64,000 nt of DNA, taken from positions 124,001-188,000 of the forward strand of contig JARGPI010000006.1 of NCBI GenBank assembly GCA_029213005.1, in the 5' to 3' direction. Source of the DNA: Verrucomicrobiales bacterium. GTDB taxonomy: Bacteria; Verrucomicrobiota; Verrucomicrobiia; Verrucomicrobiales; DEV007. The position numbers and the translations under genes were made by a program. The notes beneath the pieces were generated by a model. It was not told the DNA's origin. It saw only the letters and a list, made by a program, of their open reading frames with translations, and did no database searches. Shown piece after piece: positions 1-10,037 of this stretch. Position 1 is the stretch's first letter. The number at the start of each line of letters is the position of its first letter.

Positions 1-293
1 AGCGAGCCTGCGCTTTCTCAGAGGATGGTAGAATCCGTCCGATCGATCTGCCTCCAAAAGTAGCTCAGAAAGTCGAAATCACGGACGAAGATGAAAAGAC
101 AACGCACCATCTTCCCATCGGCACCGCCCTCTCCGAGTATATCAAGAAGCAGGAGAAACTCTTTATTCGTGAGACACTCAAGTACAACGAGGGTTCCAGA
201 GAGAAAACCGCCAGCATGCTCGATGTGAGTATCGCCACTCTCTACCGCAAAATGGGACTGAAGCTCGAGCGTGACAAGATTTTGAACTCGTAG
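1..293 (+). CDS. Sigma-54 response regulator, C-terminal fragment (Fis-type HTH)
   Basis: The window opens inside this gene. The open frame starts at base 3 and ends with TAG at 291-293, giving about 96 residues. The last 40 residues contain an IRETLKYN...SREKTASMLDVSIATLYRKMG pattern (two segments of one motif), the Fis-type helix-turn-helix found at the C terminus of NtrC-family activators. The upstream residues form a polar linker. The receiver and AAA+ domains expected before it lie outside the window. Family knowledge: such proteins activate RNA polymerase carrying sigma-54, often under a sensor kinase. A strong terminator follows at 321-350, so it is probably not cotranscribed with dnaK. 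The sigma-54 promoter I see before the small heat shock operon at 11.8 kb shows this genome uses sigma-54, but nothing links this regulator to that promoter. Confidence 0.85.
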   Translation, partial: RACAFSEDGRIRPIDLPPKVAQKVEITDEDEKTTHHLPIGTALSEYIKKQEKLFIRETLKYNEGSREKTASMLDVSIATLYRKMGLKLERDKILNS

Positions 294-320
294 GAGTTTA
301 GATAATCCCAGAAGAATGAA

Positions 321-350
321 AGCCTCACTTTGCTAAGTGGGGCTTTTTTT
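321..350 (+). terminator. Rho-independent terminator after the sigma-54 regulator
   Basis: The arms AGCCTCACTT (321-330) and AAGTGGGGCT (334-343) form a 10-bp stem with one G-T pair around a 3-nt loop, followed directly by a run of T (344-350). It separates the regulator from dnaK. Confidence 0.85.
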
Positions 351-576
351 GTGCCCGGACAAGATTGCCCTTTGTGCCGTTTTGTCACTCCAACTGAGAC
401 ATAGTATCTCGTTCCGACCATTTCCGAAAACTCTGCAGAATATCGACAAACGCCGCGATCCCTTTATTGGTCGGGCCCACAGCGTTTCCGGGACGGCTTG
501 GCATATGCTCTGCGATAAGGCTCACCAGAAAAAATTTAAAATAACCACCCCACATTTAGCACAAACCACATTTATT

Positions 577-2517
577 ATGAGTAAGATACTTGGCATCGAT
601 TTGGGAACCACCAACTCCTGCATGGCAGTGATGGAGGCTGGCCAACCCACCGTTCTGGAAAACGCCGAAGGCGCCCGCACAACCCCATCGGTTGTGGCAT
701 TCTCAAAAGATGGCGAGCGTCTTGTCGGACAGGCCGCTAAAAGACAGGCCATCACCAACCCTAGAAACACAATTTTCTCAGCAAAGCGCCTCATTGGCCG
801 AAAGTTCGACGAATTGTCTGAAGGTGAGAAAAAGACACCCTACAAAATCGTAAAAGCTTCGAATGGCGATGCTCACATCGAGATTGAAGTCGCCGGCGAA
901 ACGAAGGCTTACAGCCCTCAGGAAATCTCAGCAATGGTTCTCAGTAAGCTGAAAGCTGATGCCGAAGCCCGCCTCGGGGAGACAATCACTTCGGCAGTGA
1001 TCACGGTTCCCGCCTACTTTAACGACTCTCAGCGGAATGCCACCAAGGCAGCCGGTGAAATCGCAGGCCTCAAGGTCGAGCGGATCGTTAATGAGCCGAC
1101 CGCAGCAGCGCTTGCCTACGGCCTCGACAAAAAAGGAGAAGAGAAAATCGCTGTTTACGACCTCGGTGGTGGTACTTTCGATATCTCAGTTCTCGAAATT
1201 GACGAAGGTTTCTTCGAAGTGCTTGCGACCGATGGCGATACTCATCTCGGTGGTGACGACTGGGACAATGCGATTATCGACTGGATTTCCAACGAATTCA
1301 AAAAAGATTCCGGGATTGACCTTTCCGGTCAGCCCGATGCTTTGCAGCGGATTAAGGAAGAAGCTGAGAAGGCTAAAATCGCCCTTTCCTCTTCGAAGAC
1401 TTACGAAATCAATCTTCCGTTCATTACCGCGGATCAGTCCGGACCGAAGCACATCCAGATGTCTCTGTCCCGCTCACAACTTGAGCAGATGACCGATCAT
1501 CTCTTCGAGAGAACCAAGCGTCCGGTTAACGATTGTATCAAAGAAGCCGGAATTTCCGCTTCGGATATCGATGAGCTGGTTCTCGTCGGTGGTATGACCA
1601 GAATGCCCAAGGTGGTGGAAACCGCCCATGCGCTGGCCGGTAAAGAACCACACCAGGGAGTTAACCCCGACGAAGTGGTTGCGATCGGAGCGTCGATTCA
1701 GGGTGGAGTTATCTCCAAAGACCCAAGTCTCGGCGATGTAGTCCTCCTCGATGTGACTCCTCTTTCGCTTGGTATTGAAACCATGGGTGGAGTTGCCACA
1801 CCAATGATCGAGCGTAACACCACGATCCCCGCGAAAAAGTCTCAAGTTTTCTCTACGGCTGCCGACAATCAGCCGTCTGTTGATATCGTAGTTTGCCAGG
1901 GCGAACGTAAGATGGTCAACGATAACAAAAAACTTGGTAACTTCCGCCTCGACGGGATCAAACCTGCTCCACGGGGCCAACCTCAAATCGAAGTCACCTT
2001 TGACATCGACCGTAACGGTATCCTCAAGGTGACAGCGAAAGATATGGAAACCGGAAAAGAGCAGAAAATCTCTATCGAAGGTTCCAGCGGTCTCAGCGAT
2101 GACGAAATCGAAAAGGCCAAGCGCGAAGCCGAGGAATTTGCTGACGCTGATAAGAAGCGGATGGAGGCAATTGAAGCCCGGAACATCGCTGACAACAGTG
2201 TCTACACCATCAAAAAACAGATGGAAGACCTGGGTGACCAACTCCCCGCAGATGCCAAGGCTGATATCGAAGCCTCAGTTGCGGAAGTTGAGGAAGCTCT
2301 CAAATCAGACGATACCGAAAAAATCCAATCCGCGAATGAAGCCCTTCAGTCCAAGTTCGCCCAACTGGCTGCCGCCGCACAAGCTGCAGGTGCCGGAGCA
2401 GGTGCAACCGCAGACGCCGGGGAAGAAGCCGTAGACAGCGATTCCGACGAGCCGAAACAGGCAAAGGGCAGCGTAGTTGATGCCGACTTTGAAGTCGTCG
2501 ACGAAGACAAAGCTTAA
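577..2517 (+). CDS. dnaK: Molecular chaperone DnaK (Hsp70)
   Basis: ATP-dependent Hsp70 chaperone of the cytoplasm, working with DnaJ and GrpE, neither of which is in this window. The protein is 646 residues from ATG 577, a normal length. It opens with the phosphate-1 motif [11 protein letters not shown] and has the actin-like nucleotide domain (including [11 protein letters not shown]), then the beta-sandwich substrate domain, a helical lid, and an acidic tail ending EVVDEDKA. The frame stays open upstream to 337, but those 80 residues are unlike any DnaK, so 577 is the start. No Shine-Dalgarno sequence precedes it (CACATTTATT-ATG). I see no CIRCE operator in 351-576. A weak sigma-54-like match lies at 499-514. 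groES and groEL follow on the same strand. Confidence 0.97.
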   Translation: MSKILGIDLGTTNSCMAVMEAGQPTVLENAEGARTTPSVVAFSKDGERLVGQAAKRQAITNPRNTIFSAKRLIGRKFDELSEGEKKTPYKIVKASNGDAHIEIEVAGETKAYSPQEISAMVLSKLKADAEARLGETITSAVITVPAYFNDSQRNATKAAGEIAGLKVERIVNEPTAAALAYGLDKKGEEKIAVYDLGGGTFDISVLEIDEGFFEVLATDGDTHLGGDDWDNAIIDWISNEFKKDSGIDLSGQPDALQRIKEEAEKAKIALSSSKTYEINLPFITADQSGPKHIQMSLSRSQLEQMTDHLFERTKRPVNDCIKEAGISASDIDELVLVGGMTRMPKVVETAHALAGKEPHQGVNPDEVVAIGASIQGGVISKDPSLGDVVLLDVTPLSLGIETMGGVATPMIERNTTIPAKKSQVFSTAADNQPSVDIVVCQGERKMVNDNKKLGNFRLDGIKPAPRGQPQIEVTFDIDRNGILKVTAKDMETGKEQKISIEGSSGLSDDEIEKAKREAEEFADADKKRMEAIEARNIADNSVYTIKKQMEDLGDQLPADAKADIEASVAEVEEALKSDDTEKIQSANEALQSKFAQLAAAAQAAGAGAGATADAGEEAVDSDSDEPKQAKGSVVDADFEVVDEDKA

Positions 2518-2539
2518 TTATAATTTAACTAACACTTTT

Positions 2540-2563
2540 CCCGACCTCAATCCAGAGGTCGGG
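2540..2563 (+). terminator. Hairpin after dnaK, terminator or attenuator
   Basis: A perfect 9-bp stem, CCCGACCTC (2540-2548) with GAGGTCGGG (2555-2563), closes a 6-nt loop 23 bases after the dnaK stop. Only a short T-rich stretch (AACTCTTTG) follows, so termination may be partial. This would let some dnaK transcripts read into groES-groEL. Confidence 0.55.
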
Positions 2564-2571
2564 AACTCTTT

Positions 2572-2651
2572 GAAATCTGAGATTCAAAGGCCCGCTCTTG
2601 TGGAGTGGATATGCCGATTCACAGAGGCGAGCCAACCGAGTTTCAGATTTC
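2572..2651 (+). promoter_or_regulatory. Long structured leader upstream of groES
   Basis: The 80-nt segment can fold into one long hairpin. The outer helix is GAAATCTGA (2572-2580) with TCAGATTTC (2643-2651), 9 perfect pairs. After an internal loop, GGCCCGCTCTTGTG (2589-2602) pairs with CACAGAGGCGAGCC (2620-2633), 12 of 14 positions including two G-U. A small apical stem caps it. It ends 42 nt before the groES ATG. It does not cover a Shine-Dalgarno site, because there is none, so a classic RNA thermometer is unlikely. An mRNA processing or stability element, or a small RNA, fits better. The pairing is read by eye; the function is inference. Confidence 0.45.
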
Positions 2652-2693
2652 TAAACCTAACAAAAACAAAACAACACATAGACTAACTATATT

Positions 2694-2987
2694 ATGGCTA
2701 GTACATTCAAACCTCTCGGGACCCGCGTTCTCGTGAAGCGCATCGAGGAAAATGAACAAAAGTCTGAGGGAGGAATCTTCCTTCCTGACAGCGCCAAGGA
2801 GAAGCCTCAGGAAGCTGAAGTGCTTGCTCTTGGAAATGGTAAAAACGACGATGGTGAGACGGTTGAGTTCTCCGTAAAAGTCGGCGACAAAGTTCTTATC
2901 TCCAAGTATGGCGGAACTGAAATCAAGCTCGGTTCAGAAGAGTGCTTGATCCTTAACGAAAGCGACATCCTGGGTATTCTCGCTTAA
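2694..2987 (+). CDS. groES: Co-chaperonin GroES (Hsp10)
   Basis: Lid of the GroEL-GroES folding chamber in the cytoplasm. It has 97 residues, the standard length, with the family pattern [21 protein letters not shown] at the N terminus (in two parts: the roof strand and the mobile loop with its GGI/L anchor, here GGIFLP), and ends [12 protein letters not shown]. It lies 33 bp before groEL and is surely cotranscribed with it. No ribosome binding sequence precedes the ATG (AACTATATT-ATG). Codon use is strongly biased, as in groEL, consistent with very high expression. Confidence 0.97.
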   Translation: MASTFKPLGTRVLVKRIEENEQKSEGGIFLPDSAKEKPQEAEVLALGNGKNDDGETVEFSVKVGDKVLISKYGGTEIKLGSEECLILNESDILGILA

Positions 2988-2999
2988 TCCTATTTCTAA

Positions 3000-4649
<1,650 letters not shown>

Positions 4650-4680
4650 TCATCGACCGCTTTTAAAAAATTCATTTTTG

Positions 4681-4714
4681 AACGGGCGAACCTCACGGTT
4701 CGCCCGTTTTTTTT
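4681..4714 (+). terminator. Rho-independent terminator of groES-groEL
   Basis: A perfect 12-bp stem, AACGGGCGAACC (4681-4692) with GGTTCGCCCGTT (4697-4708), closes a 4-nt loop. A run of eight T (4707-4714) follows. It lies 31 bases after the groEL stop. Confidence 0.95.
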
Positions 4715-4729
4715 GTATATACCTAACGG

Positions 4730-4764
4730 TGTACAGGGTACAATCTCAGACTGTACCCTGTACA
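4730..4764. repeat. GTAC-dyad repeat array, locus 1 (two units, inverted)
   Basis: TGTACAGGGTACA (4730-4742) and TGTACCCTGTACA (4752-4764) sit at a 22-bp pitch with the spacer ATCTCAGAC. The two units face each other, so the whole locus is a perfect inverted repeat with 14-bp arms (4729-4765). It lies between the groEL terminator and the pseudouridine synthase start at 4781. It belongs to the five-locus family with copies at 12623, 32073, 52255 and 61322. Confidence 0.9.
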
Positions 4765-4780
4765 CTCCGCTGCAAAACCC

Positions 4781-5437
4781 ATGAAACCACTTTCTATACT
4801 TTATCGCGACCAGTGGATCGTTGCCGTGGACAAACCGGCGGGGCTTCCCGTGCATCCCGGAGGGAAGGACGAGAACTCCAGCCCCATCCTGATGAAAGTA
4901 TTAAGGGATCAGATCGGGGCAAAAATCTGGTCCGTTCACCGTTTGGATCAACCAACGTCCGGAGTCATCGTATTCTCGCTATCAAAAGGACTGGATACCC
5001 ACATCCGCCTTCAGTTTGAGCGGCAGGCAGTTCGCAAACTATACCTCGCCATTGTCGCCGGGAAAACACCGCATCGATGGCGATCCGACCAACCGCTCCA
5101 GAAAGATGAAACCCATCCGTTTCGGAAGGCGGCAACCGACTTCGAACGCAAACAAACCTTTCAAATTGAGGACCAGTCGTTCTCCCTACTGAAAGTGAGG
5201 CCGAAATCCGGTCGCTTTCACCAGATCCGGAAACATCTCGCCGCCGCCCGGTTCCCCATCCTGGGAGATTATCGCTATGGCGACGTCGCTGAAATGGACC
5301 GCCTCACGAAACTGACCCGCCAGTCCGGACTGATGCTGCATGCTCAACTCCTGCAACTCACCCACCCCGTCACCAGTGAGGACCTGTTTATTTCCGCGCC
5401 CGTCCCGGAGCGGTTTTCCGCCATCTGTGATTGCTAA
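4781..5437 (+). CDS. RluA-family pseudouridine synthase, TruC-like
   Basis: Converts a uridine in tRNA or rRNA to pseudouridine. It has 218 residues with no S4 domain in front. The catalytic motif HRLDQPTSG is present, with the aspartate that attacks the base. Other family blocks are AVDKPAGLPVHPG near the N terminus and SGRFHQIRKHLA, a block resembling TruC (tRNA U65) more than RluC/RluD. The short length and missing S4 domain also favour TruC, but the exact target cannot be read from sequence. The ATG lies 16 bp after repeat locus 1, so its promoter and leader must overlap or pass through that repeat. Confidence 0.88.
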   Translation: MKPLSILYRDQWIVAVDKPAGLPVHPGGKDENSSPILMKVLRDQIGAKIWSVHRLDQPTSGVIVFSLSKGLDTHIRLQFERQAVRKLYLAIVAGKTPHRWRSDQPLQKDETHPFRKAATDFERKQTFQIEDQSFSLLKVRPKSGRFHQIRKHLAAARFPILGDYRYGDVAEMDRLTKLTRQSGLMLHAQLLQLTHPVTSEDLFISAPVPERFSAICDC

Positions 5438-5511
5438 ATGCGCCCGTTGCCAAGATCAGAATATAGTTTAAAAACAGATTCACCTGCTCCGGTTAAGCCC
5501 AGTTGAAACCT

Positions 5512-6912
5512 ATGAATTTTCGAAAAGCTATTCTCTCCGCCCTTTGTCTCTTTCCCTTCATTGCCTGCGCTCTGGAGGACAAACCAAACGTGCTTCTAAT
5601 CTGCGTAGATGATCTCCGGCCTGAGCTGAATTGCTTTGGGAAAGATTACATCGTCTCGCCAAATATCGACGCCCTCGCTGCCCGCGGACGAGCTTTTCAC
5701 CGGCACTATGTGCAGGCTCCAACCTGCGGCGCCTCCCGCTACACTCTGCTTACCGGCACCTATGGATCTTCGTCCAACGACGCCCTTTTCCGGCGTTCCG
5801 GAAAGATTACAAAGGCCAGTTTCCCGGCACACTTTCGCCAGAACGGCTACACCACTGTCTCAGTCGGGAAAGTATCCCATCACCCCGGCGGTCGGGGAGG
5901 TAAAGACTGGAACGACAACACCAAACTGGAGATGCCCGACTCCTGGGATCGCCATTTGCTGCCTGCCGGAGCCTGGCAACATCCCAGAGGATGGATGCAT
6001 GGTCTCGCCAACGGGGAGATCCGGAAAAATGCGAAAGATATGGACCTCTTCCAGGCCCTCGAAGGGGGGGATGAAATTTATCCCGACGGCATCAGTACCG
6101 ACGCAGCCCTCGCGGAGCTCGATTCGTTAGGCAAAAACACTGCGGAGAAGCCCTTTTTCCTCGCGGTAGGCATCCTCCGGCCCCACTTGCCTTTCGGGGC
6201 TCCCGCCAAGTATCTTGAGCCCTACAAAGACGCGACACTTCCGCCGATCCCCCATCCCGATAAGCCGAAGGGGAAAACCACCTGGCACAGCTCCGGCGAG
6301 TTCATGAAATATAACCGCTGGAACCGCAATCCCAATAACGACGCCGAATTTGCCACCGAAGTGCGCAAACATTACGCCGCCTGCGTAACCTATGCCGATG
6401 CTCAGGTTGGGAAAATCCTCGAAAAGTTGGACGCTCTGAAGCTCCGCGACAACACGATCGTTATCCTCTGGGGCGATCACGGCTGGCACCTCGGCGAGCA
6501 TGCCATCTGGGGAAAACATGCGTTATTTGAAGAGTCACTTGGCTCCCCAATGATCATTTCCTACCCTGGAATCGCGTCGCCGGGTGAGGCTTCAAAAGCG
6601 ATTGTTCAGACCCTCGATATTTTCCCAACGGTCTGTGATCTGGCAAAATTGGAAAAGCCAGATTACCTCAACGGCGCAAGCCTGATCCCCGTTTTGCAAG
6701 ACCCCGCTGCGGAATCCGTGGGAGCCGCCGTTGCTTACCGGAGCGACAAACGGACCATTCGGACCGACACACACCGCCTTATCATTGGTAAAAATCATGT
6801 CGAACTTTACGATCACACCTCAGCGGAAACTGAGACCAAAAACATTGCCGCCGAAAACCCCGAACTGGTTGAGGAACTCACCAATCGCCTCAATGCAATG
6901 CATCCCGGCTAG
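5512..6912 (+). CDS. Secreted sulfatase, iduronate-2-sulfatase-like
   Basis: Formylglycine-dependent sulfatase that would hydrolyse sulfate esters, probably on algal or animal polysaccharides, outside the cytoplasm. It has 466 residues from ATG 5512; a TTG at 5503 in frame is less likely. A signal peptide ([20 protein letters not shown]) is followed by the metal-binding pattern [14 protein letters not shown] and the activation site C-G-A-S-R at residues 72-76, whose cysteine becomes formylglycine. [11 protein letters not shown] downstream carries further metal and substrate residues and is typical of the iduronate-2-sulfatase-like subgroup. It stands alone between convergent and unrelated genes. 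No anaerobic maturase or formylglycine-generating enzyme is in the window. Confidence 0.93.
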   Translation: MNFRKAILSALCLFPFIACALEDKPNVLLICVDDLRPELNCFGKDYIVSPNIDALAARGRAFHRHYVQAPTCGASRYTLLTGTYGSSSNDALFRRSGKITKASFPAHFRQNGYTTVSVGKVSHHPGGRGGKDWNDNTKLEMPDSWDRHLLPAGAWQHPRGWMHGLANGEIRKNAKDMDLFQALEGGDEIYPDGISTDAALAELDSLGKNTAEKPFFLAVGILRPHLPFGAPAKYLEPYKDATLPPIPHPDKPKGKTTWHSSGEFMKYNRWNRNPNNDAEFATEVRKHYAACVTYADAQVGKILEKLDALKLRDNTIVILWGDHGWHLGEHAIWGKHALFEESLGSPMIISYPGIASPGEASKAIVQTLDIFPTVCDLAKLEKPDYLNGASLIPVLQDPAAESVGAAVAYRSDKRTIRTDTHRLIIGKNHVELYDHTSAETETKNIAAENPELVEELTNRLNAMHPG

Positions 6913-6926
6913 GGAGGGAAAGAAAA

Positions 6927-7052
6927 GCCTGTCGGAACCACCGGTTGGACCGTAATTAAGGACCTCAGGAGTGATGCGTCGAGCTCGTCAGAGTCGAATA
7001 TAACATCTTCCAGCTATGGAAAAATCTAGTCTGACTCGATAGTCCGACAGGC
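6927..7052. other. Possible structured intergenic element
   Basis: In the 208-bp gap between the convergent sulfatase and trmB genes, GCCTGTCGGA (6927-6936) pairs perfectly with TCCGACAGGC (7043-7052). Inside lie two further possible helices, GTCAGA (6987-6992) with TCTGAC (7030-7035), and TTCCA/TGGAA (7008-7012, 7017-7021) around a GCTA loop. Nested helices at several levels suggest a folded RNA or a complex two-way terminator. There is no T-run after either outer arm. An 8-bp AT-rich inverted repeat follows near 7060-7077. Confidence 0.3.
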
Positions 7053-7120
7053 AAATGAAGATTAATTTCAATTAATCAATTTGCAGCCACTTTTTTCCAT
7101 TTCGGGCAATTTTTTACGGT

Positions 7121-7771
7121 TTACGCCCTCACCAGTCTCATTCGGTTCATGATCCGCCCCTCGTCGAGCCACTGCTTTTCGAAATCGGTAATCGGATAGA
7201 AAAAGGCCTCCTCCGGCCAGTCTACGGTCCGGAAAAAATCGCAGCTTTCCTGAACTTCGGCGGCTTCTTCGAAATATTCAGCGGAATCGGTTTTGAACAG
7301 AAATTCCCCATCATCGGTGAGCAAATCGTGAATGGAACGCAGAAAATCCATTCGGCACATCTGCCGACGCGAAGCGTGCTTTTTCTTGGGCCAAGGATCC
7401 GGACAGAGAAAATGCAGCCGGGATACGGAACCTTTCGGAAGCAACCACTTCACGGCATAATTGGTATCGAGCCTCAGAATCTTCACATTACTTAGGTTGG
7501 AACGCTCTGCCTTTTTCCAGACTTTCCGGCACCGGCCCAGCAATCGCTCCACCCCGAGAAAATTCCGCTCGGGGTATTCTTTACCCATCTGCTCGAGAAA
7601 GGTCCCATCACCGCACCCCAGATCGATTTCCAGAGGAGCGTAGGCATTCTCAAACAGGTCTTCTGAGTTCAGTTCGCTGAACCAGTCTTGCGGGTAAATT
7701 TCGTTGGGAAATGGAAACGGGTCTTCTGCCATTGGATCGGTAATTTTCGAACAGTCGATCTTGAATTCCAT
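7121..7771 (-). CDS. trmB: tRNA (guanine-N7)-methyltransferase TrmB
   Basis: SAM-dependent enzyme that makes 7-methylguanosine at position 46 of tRNA. It has 216 residues, typical for TrmB. The SAM-binding motif I is EIDLGCGDGTFLE near residue 48. The hallmark block CPDPWPKKKH is present (usually FPDPWPKKRH), as is FKTDSAEYFEEA, matching the family FKTDxxxY block. The ATG at 7771 lies only 25 bp from the ATG of the divergent HAD gene, so the promoters of the two genes must overlap each other's coding region. Confidence 0.95.
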   Translation of the reverse strand: MEFKIDCSKITDPMAEDPFPFPNEIYPQDWFSELNSEDLFENAYAPLEIDLGCGDGTFLEQMGKEYPERNFLGVERLLGRCRKVWKKAERSNLSNVKILRLDTNYAVKWLLPKGSVSRLHFLCPDPWPKKKHASRRQMCRMDFLRSIHDLLTDDGEFLFKTDSAEYFEEAAEVQESCDFFRTVDWPEEAFFYPITDFEKQWLDEGRIMNRMRLVRA

Positions 7772-7796
7772 GAGATCAACCTAACCTTTGACCAGA

Positions 7797-8498
7797 ATGT
7801 CTCTGCCCACCCTTTTATTCGATCTTGATGGCACGCTGACCGATCCCGCTCCGGGCTTTCTGGCCAGTATCCATTATGCACTGAACTCACTCGGTCTGGC
7901 CTCCCCTCCCGACGAGGAGCTGGTCCAATACATCGGTCCCCCGCTCCGCAATTCAATGGGTATCCTGCTCGGGACCGAAGACGAAACTTTAATTGAAGAA
8001 GCGGTCGAACTGTACCGATGGCGCCTCGACAACGGCGGAAAATTTGAAGCCACCGTGATCGAAGGCATTCCTGAGGTGCTCAAACATTTTGCCGATAAAG
8101 GTCACGACCTCTACGTCTGCACAGGAAAGCCTACCGGAGTGGCCACAGAAATTGTGACCCATTTTGGACTCAGTCTATATTTCAAAAATATATATGGAGC
8201 CGATCTCGATGGAGCCCACTGTGATAAAGCGGAATTGATTCGCTATATCTGGAAGATGGAAAAAATACAGTCTCCGGAAGGTATTATGATCGGTGATACA
8301 ATCTACGACATCTGCGGCGCGAAGGCCAATAAGATGGGTGCTATCGCCGTTAACTGGGGCTTTGGGTTTGAGAAAGATTTAGCAGAGGCCGGCGCAGATA
8401 TCTTTGTCTCATCTGCGCTCGAGCTGATTCCTGCGATCGAAACTCTAATCGAAAGATCCACTATCAGCGCCGCGCAAAAGCCAGCCACTTTTTCATAA
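7797..8498 (+). CDS. HAD-superfamily phosphatase, phosphoglycolate phosphatase-like
   Basis: Haloacid-dehalogenase-fold phosphatase of the Gph/PGP type, 233 residues from ATG 7797; a TTG three codons upstream (7788) is also in frame. Motif I is FDLDGTLTD with both catalytic aspartates, motif II lies in YVCTGKP, and motif IV is IGDTIYDICGAKANKM. An alpha-helical cap lies between motifs I and II. The likely substrate is a small phosphomonoester such as 2-phosphoglycolate, but HAD substrates cannot be read from sequence. Its last 35 bases overlap the 3' end of the convergent disulfide reductase gene. Confidence 0.88.
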   Translation: MSLPTLLFDLDGTLTDPAPGFLASIHYALNSLGLASPPDEELVQYIGPPLRNSMGILLGTEDETLIEEAVELYRWRLDNGGKFEATVIEGIPEVLKHFADKGHDLYVCTGKPTGVATEIVTHFGLSLYFKNIYGADLDGAHCDKAELIRYIWKMEKIQSPEGIMIGDTIYDICGAKANKMGAIAVNWGFGFEKDLAEAGADIFVSSALELIPAIETLIERSTISAAQKPATFS

Positions 8499-9981
8499 GT
8501 TTAGCAACCAGCGGAGTCAGTTTGGTCCGGTTGTAGGCATCGCCGGCCCGTCGGACCGCTTCGGCTTGAGTCGGGTAGGGGCTGATTGTCGAGGCAATAG
8601 TCCCCAGCCCGACCCCGGCATTCATCGCCTGGCTGATCTGGCTGATCATATCGCCGGCATTTTTCGCGACGATAGTGGCTCCCACTATCGTATCGCTACC
8701 TTTCTCGCAGTGGATTTTGACAAAACCTTCGGTATCCCCTTCGAGTATCGCCCGGTCAACCGTGGACATTTTTACTTCATAGGTATCCACATCCATTGCT
8801 TTCATTTCGCTAAAGAGCGGGCCCACATGGGCAACTTCCGGGGAAGTGTAGGTCGCCCTGGGAATCACGAGATCGGATTCTTTGGCCCTCCCCATGAACA
8901 GAGCGTTGCGGAGAACATTGCGGGCCATAAAATCAGCGGCGTGAGTAAATTTATACTTCGAGCACACATCACCAGCGGCAAAAACAGCTGGATTACTGGT
9001 CTTCAATTTATCGTCAACCGTGACTCCCTTTTTATCATAAGCGACACCGGCCGCTTCGAGCCCCAATCCCTCTACATTCGGCGCGCGGCCTACCGCAATC
9101 AGTAGTTGATCGACAGTGAATTCTCTACTTCCGGATAAAAGCGAGCAGTGTATCTGATGGCTAGCAGTGGGAGCCACATTCAAATCTCTACCTCCCGCTA
9201 CTATTTCGACCCCATCGTTGATCAAGGCAGTTTGTATAATTTTCGCCGCATCGGGATCCTCTTTTCCTAACACCCCGTGTTCATCGACCATCAATGTAAC
9301 TTTAGAACCGAGACGGGCGAAGGTTTGCGCCATTTCGACTCCGATCGGCCCGCCACCGACTATGCCCAAAGCCTCGGGAAGCTCGGTGAGTGAGAAAATG
9401 GTTTCATTGGTCAAATACGGAACGGAATCGAGCCCCGCAATCGGCGGTGCCGCCGCCCGGGCTCCGGTACAGATGACCGCTTTCGCAAACTTCAATTCCT
9501 GCCCGCCCACTTCAATCGTGTTTTTGCCAGTGAACTTCCCCTGCCCTAAAAACACATCAATTCCGAGACCGGTAAATCTTTCCGCAGAGTCGTGGGGGGA
9601 GATATCCGCCCGGAGCTTCCGCATCCGCTCCATAACCTGATCAAAATGGACCGTCACAGCCGATGGATCGACGGAAATGCCTTTTGCCGCCGCGTTTTTG
9701 ATATCAGCCGCGACGTGAGCTGATGAAATAATCGCTTTCGACGGGACACATCCGACATTGAGGCAATCGCCGCCCATCAGATCACGTTCTATCAGAGCCA
9801 CCTTTGCCCCGAGCCCCGCAGCACCGGCCGCGGAGACTAATCCGGCAGTCCCGGCACCGATAACGACGAGGTTGTATTTACCTTCAGGAACCGGATTCAC
9901 CCAGTCGCGGGGGTGGACGTTTTCCTCCAGTTTCCGGTTATTTTCGGTAGAGGGTAAAAGCGGTCCTAGTTCCTGATTCAT
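8464..9981 (-). CDS. FAD/NAD disulfide oxidoreductase, mercuric-reductase-like
   Basis: Class I pyridine nucleotide-disulfide oxidoreductase of 505 residues. It has an N-terminal extension of about 35 residues, the FAD motif VVIGAGTAGLVSA, the redox pair in GGDCLNVGCVPSKA (C73, C78), the NAD motif GIVGGGPIGVEMA, VFAAGDV, and the dimerisation domain. At the C terminus, where dihydrolipoamide dehydrogenase has HPT with its catalytic histidine, this protein reads SPYPTQAE (Y469). It therefore belongs to the mercuric-reductase-like branch and is probably not a lipoamide dehydrogenase. It lacks the terminal vicinal cysteines of true MerA. Proteins of this kind often neighbour TVP38 and DUF547 genes; both occur here, 3-5 kb away on the same strand. 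Confidence 0.88.
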   Translation of the reverse strand: MNQELGPLLPSTENNRKLEENVHPRDWVNPVPEGKYNLVVIGAGTAGLVSAAGAAGLGAKVALIERDLMGGDCLNVGCVPSKAIISSAHVAADIKNAAAKGISVDPSAVTVHFDQVMERMRKLRADISPHDSAERFTGLGIDVFLGQGKFTGKNTIEVGGQELKFAKAVICTGARAAAPPIAGLDSVPYLTNETIFSLTELPEALGIVGGGPIGVEMAQTFARLGSKVTLMVDEHGVLGKEDPDAAKIIQTALINDGVEIVAGGRDLNVAPTASHQIHCSLLSGSREFTVDQLLIAVGRAPNVEGLGLEAAGVAYDKKGVTVDDKLKTSNPAVFAAGDVCSKYKFTHAADFMARNVLRNALFMGRAKESDLVIPRATYTSPEVAHVGPLFSEMKAMDVDTYEVKMSTVDRAILEGDTEGFVKIHCEKGSDTIVGATIVAKNAGDMISQISQAMNAGVGLGTIASTISPYPTQAEAVRRAGDAYNRTKLTPLVAKLMKKWLAFARR

Positions 9982-10037
9982 AATATTTTCGCAAAGAAGG
10001 CAGTCGACGACATCTTAACCCGCCTTACAGTTTCGCC

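Noticed and set aside
337..576. N-terminal extension of DnaK
   Set aside because: In frame but unlike any DnaK and overlaps the terminator at 321-350; ATG 577 fits the family start.
351..2693. CIRCE operators for HrcA upstream of dnaK or groES
   Set aside because: No TTAGCACTC-N9-GAGTGCTAA-like sequence in either gap.
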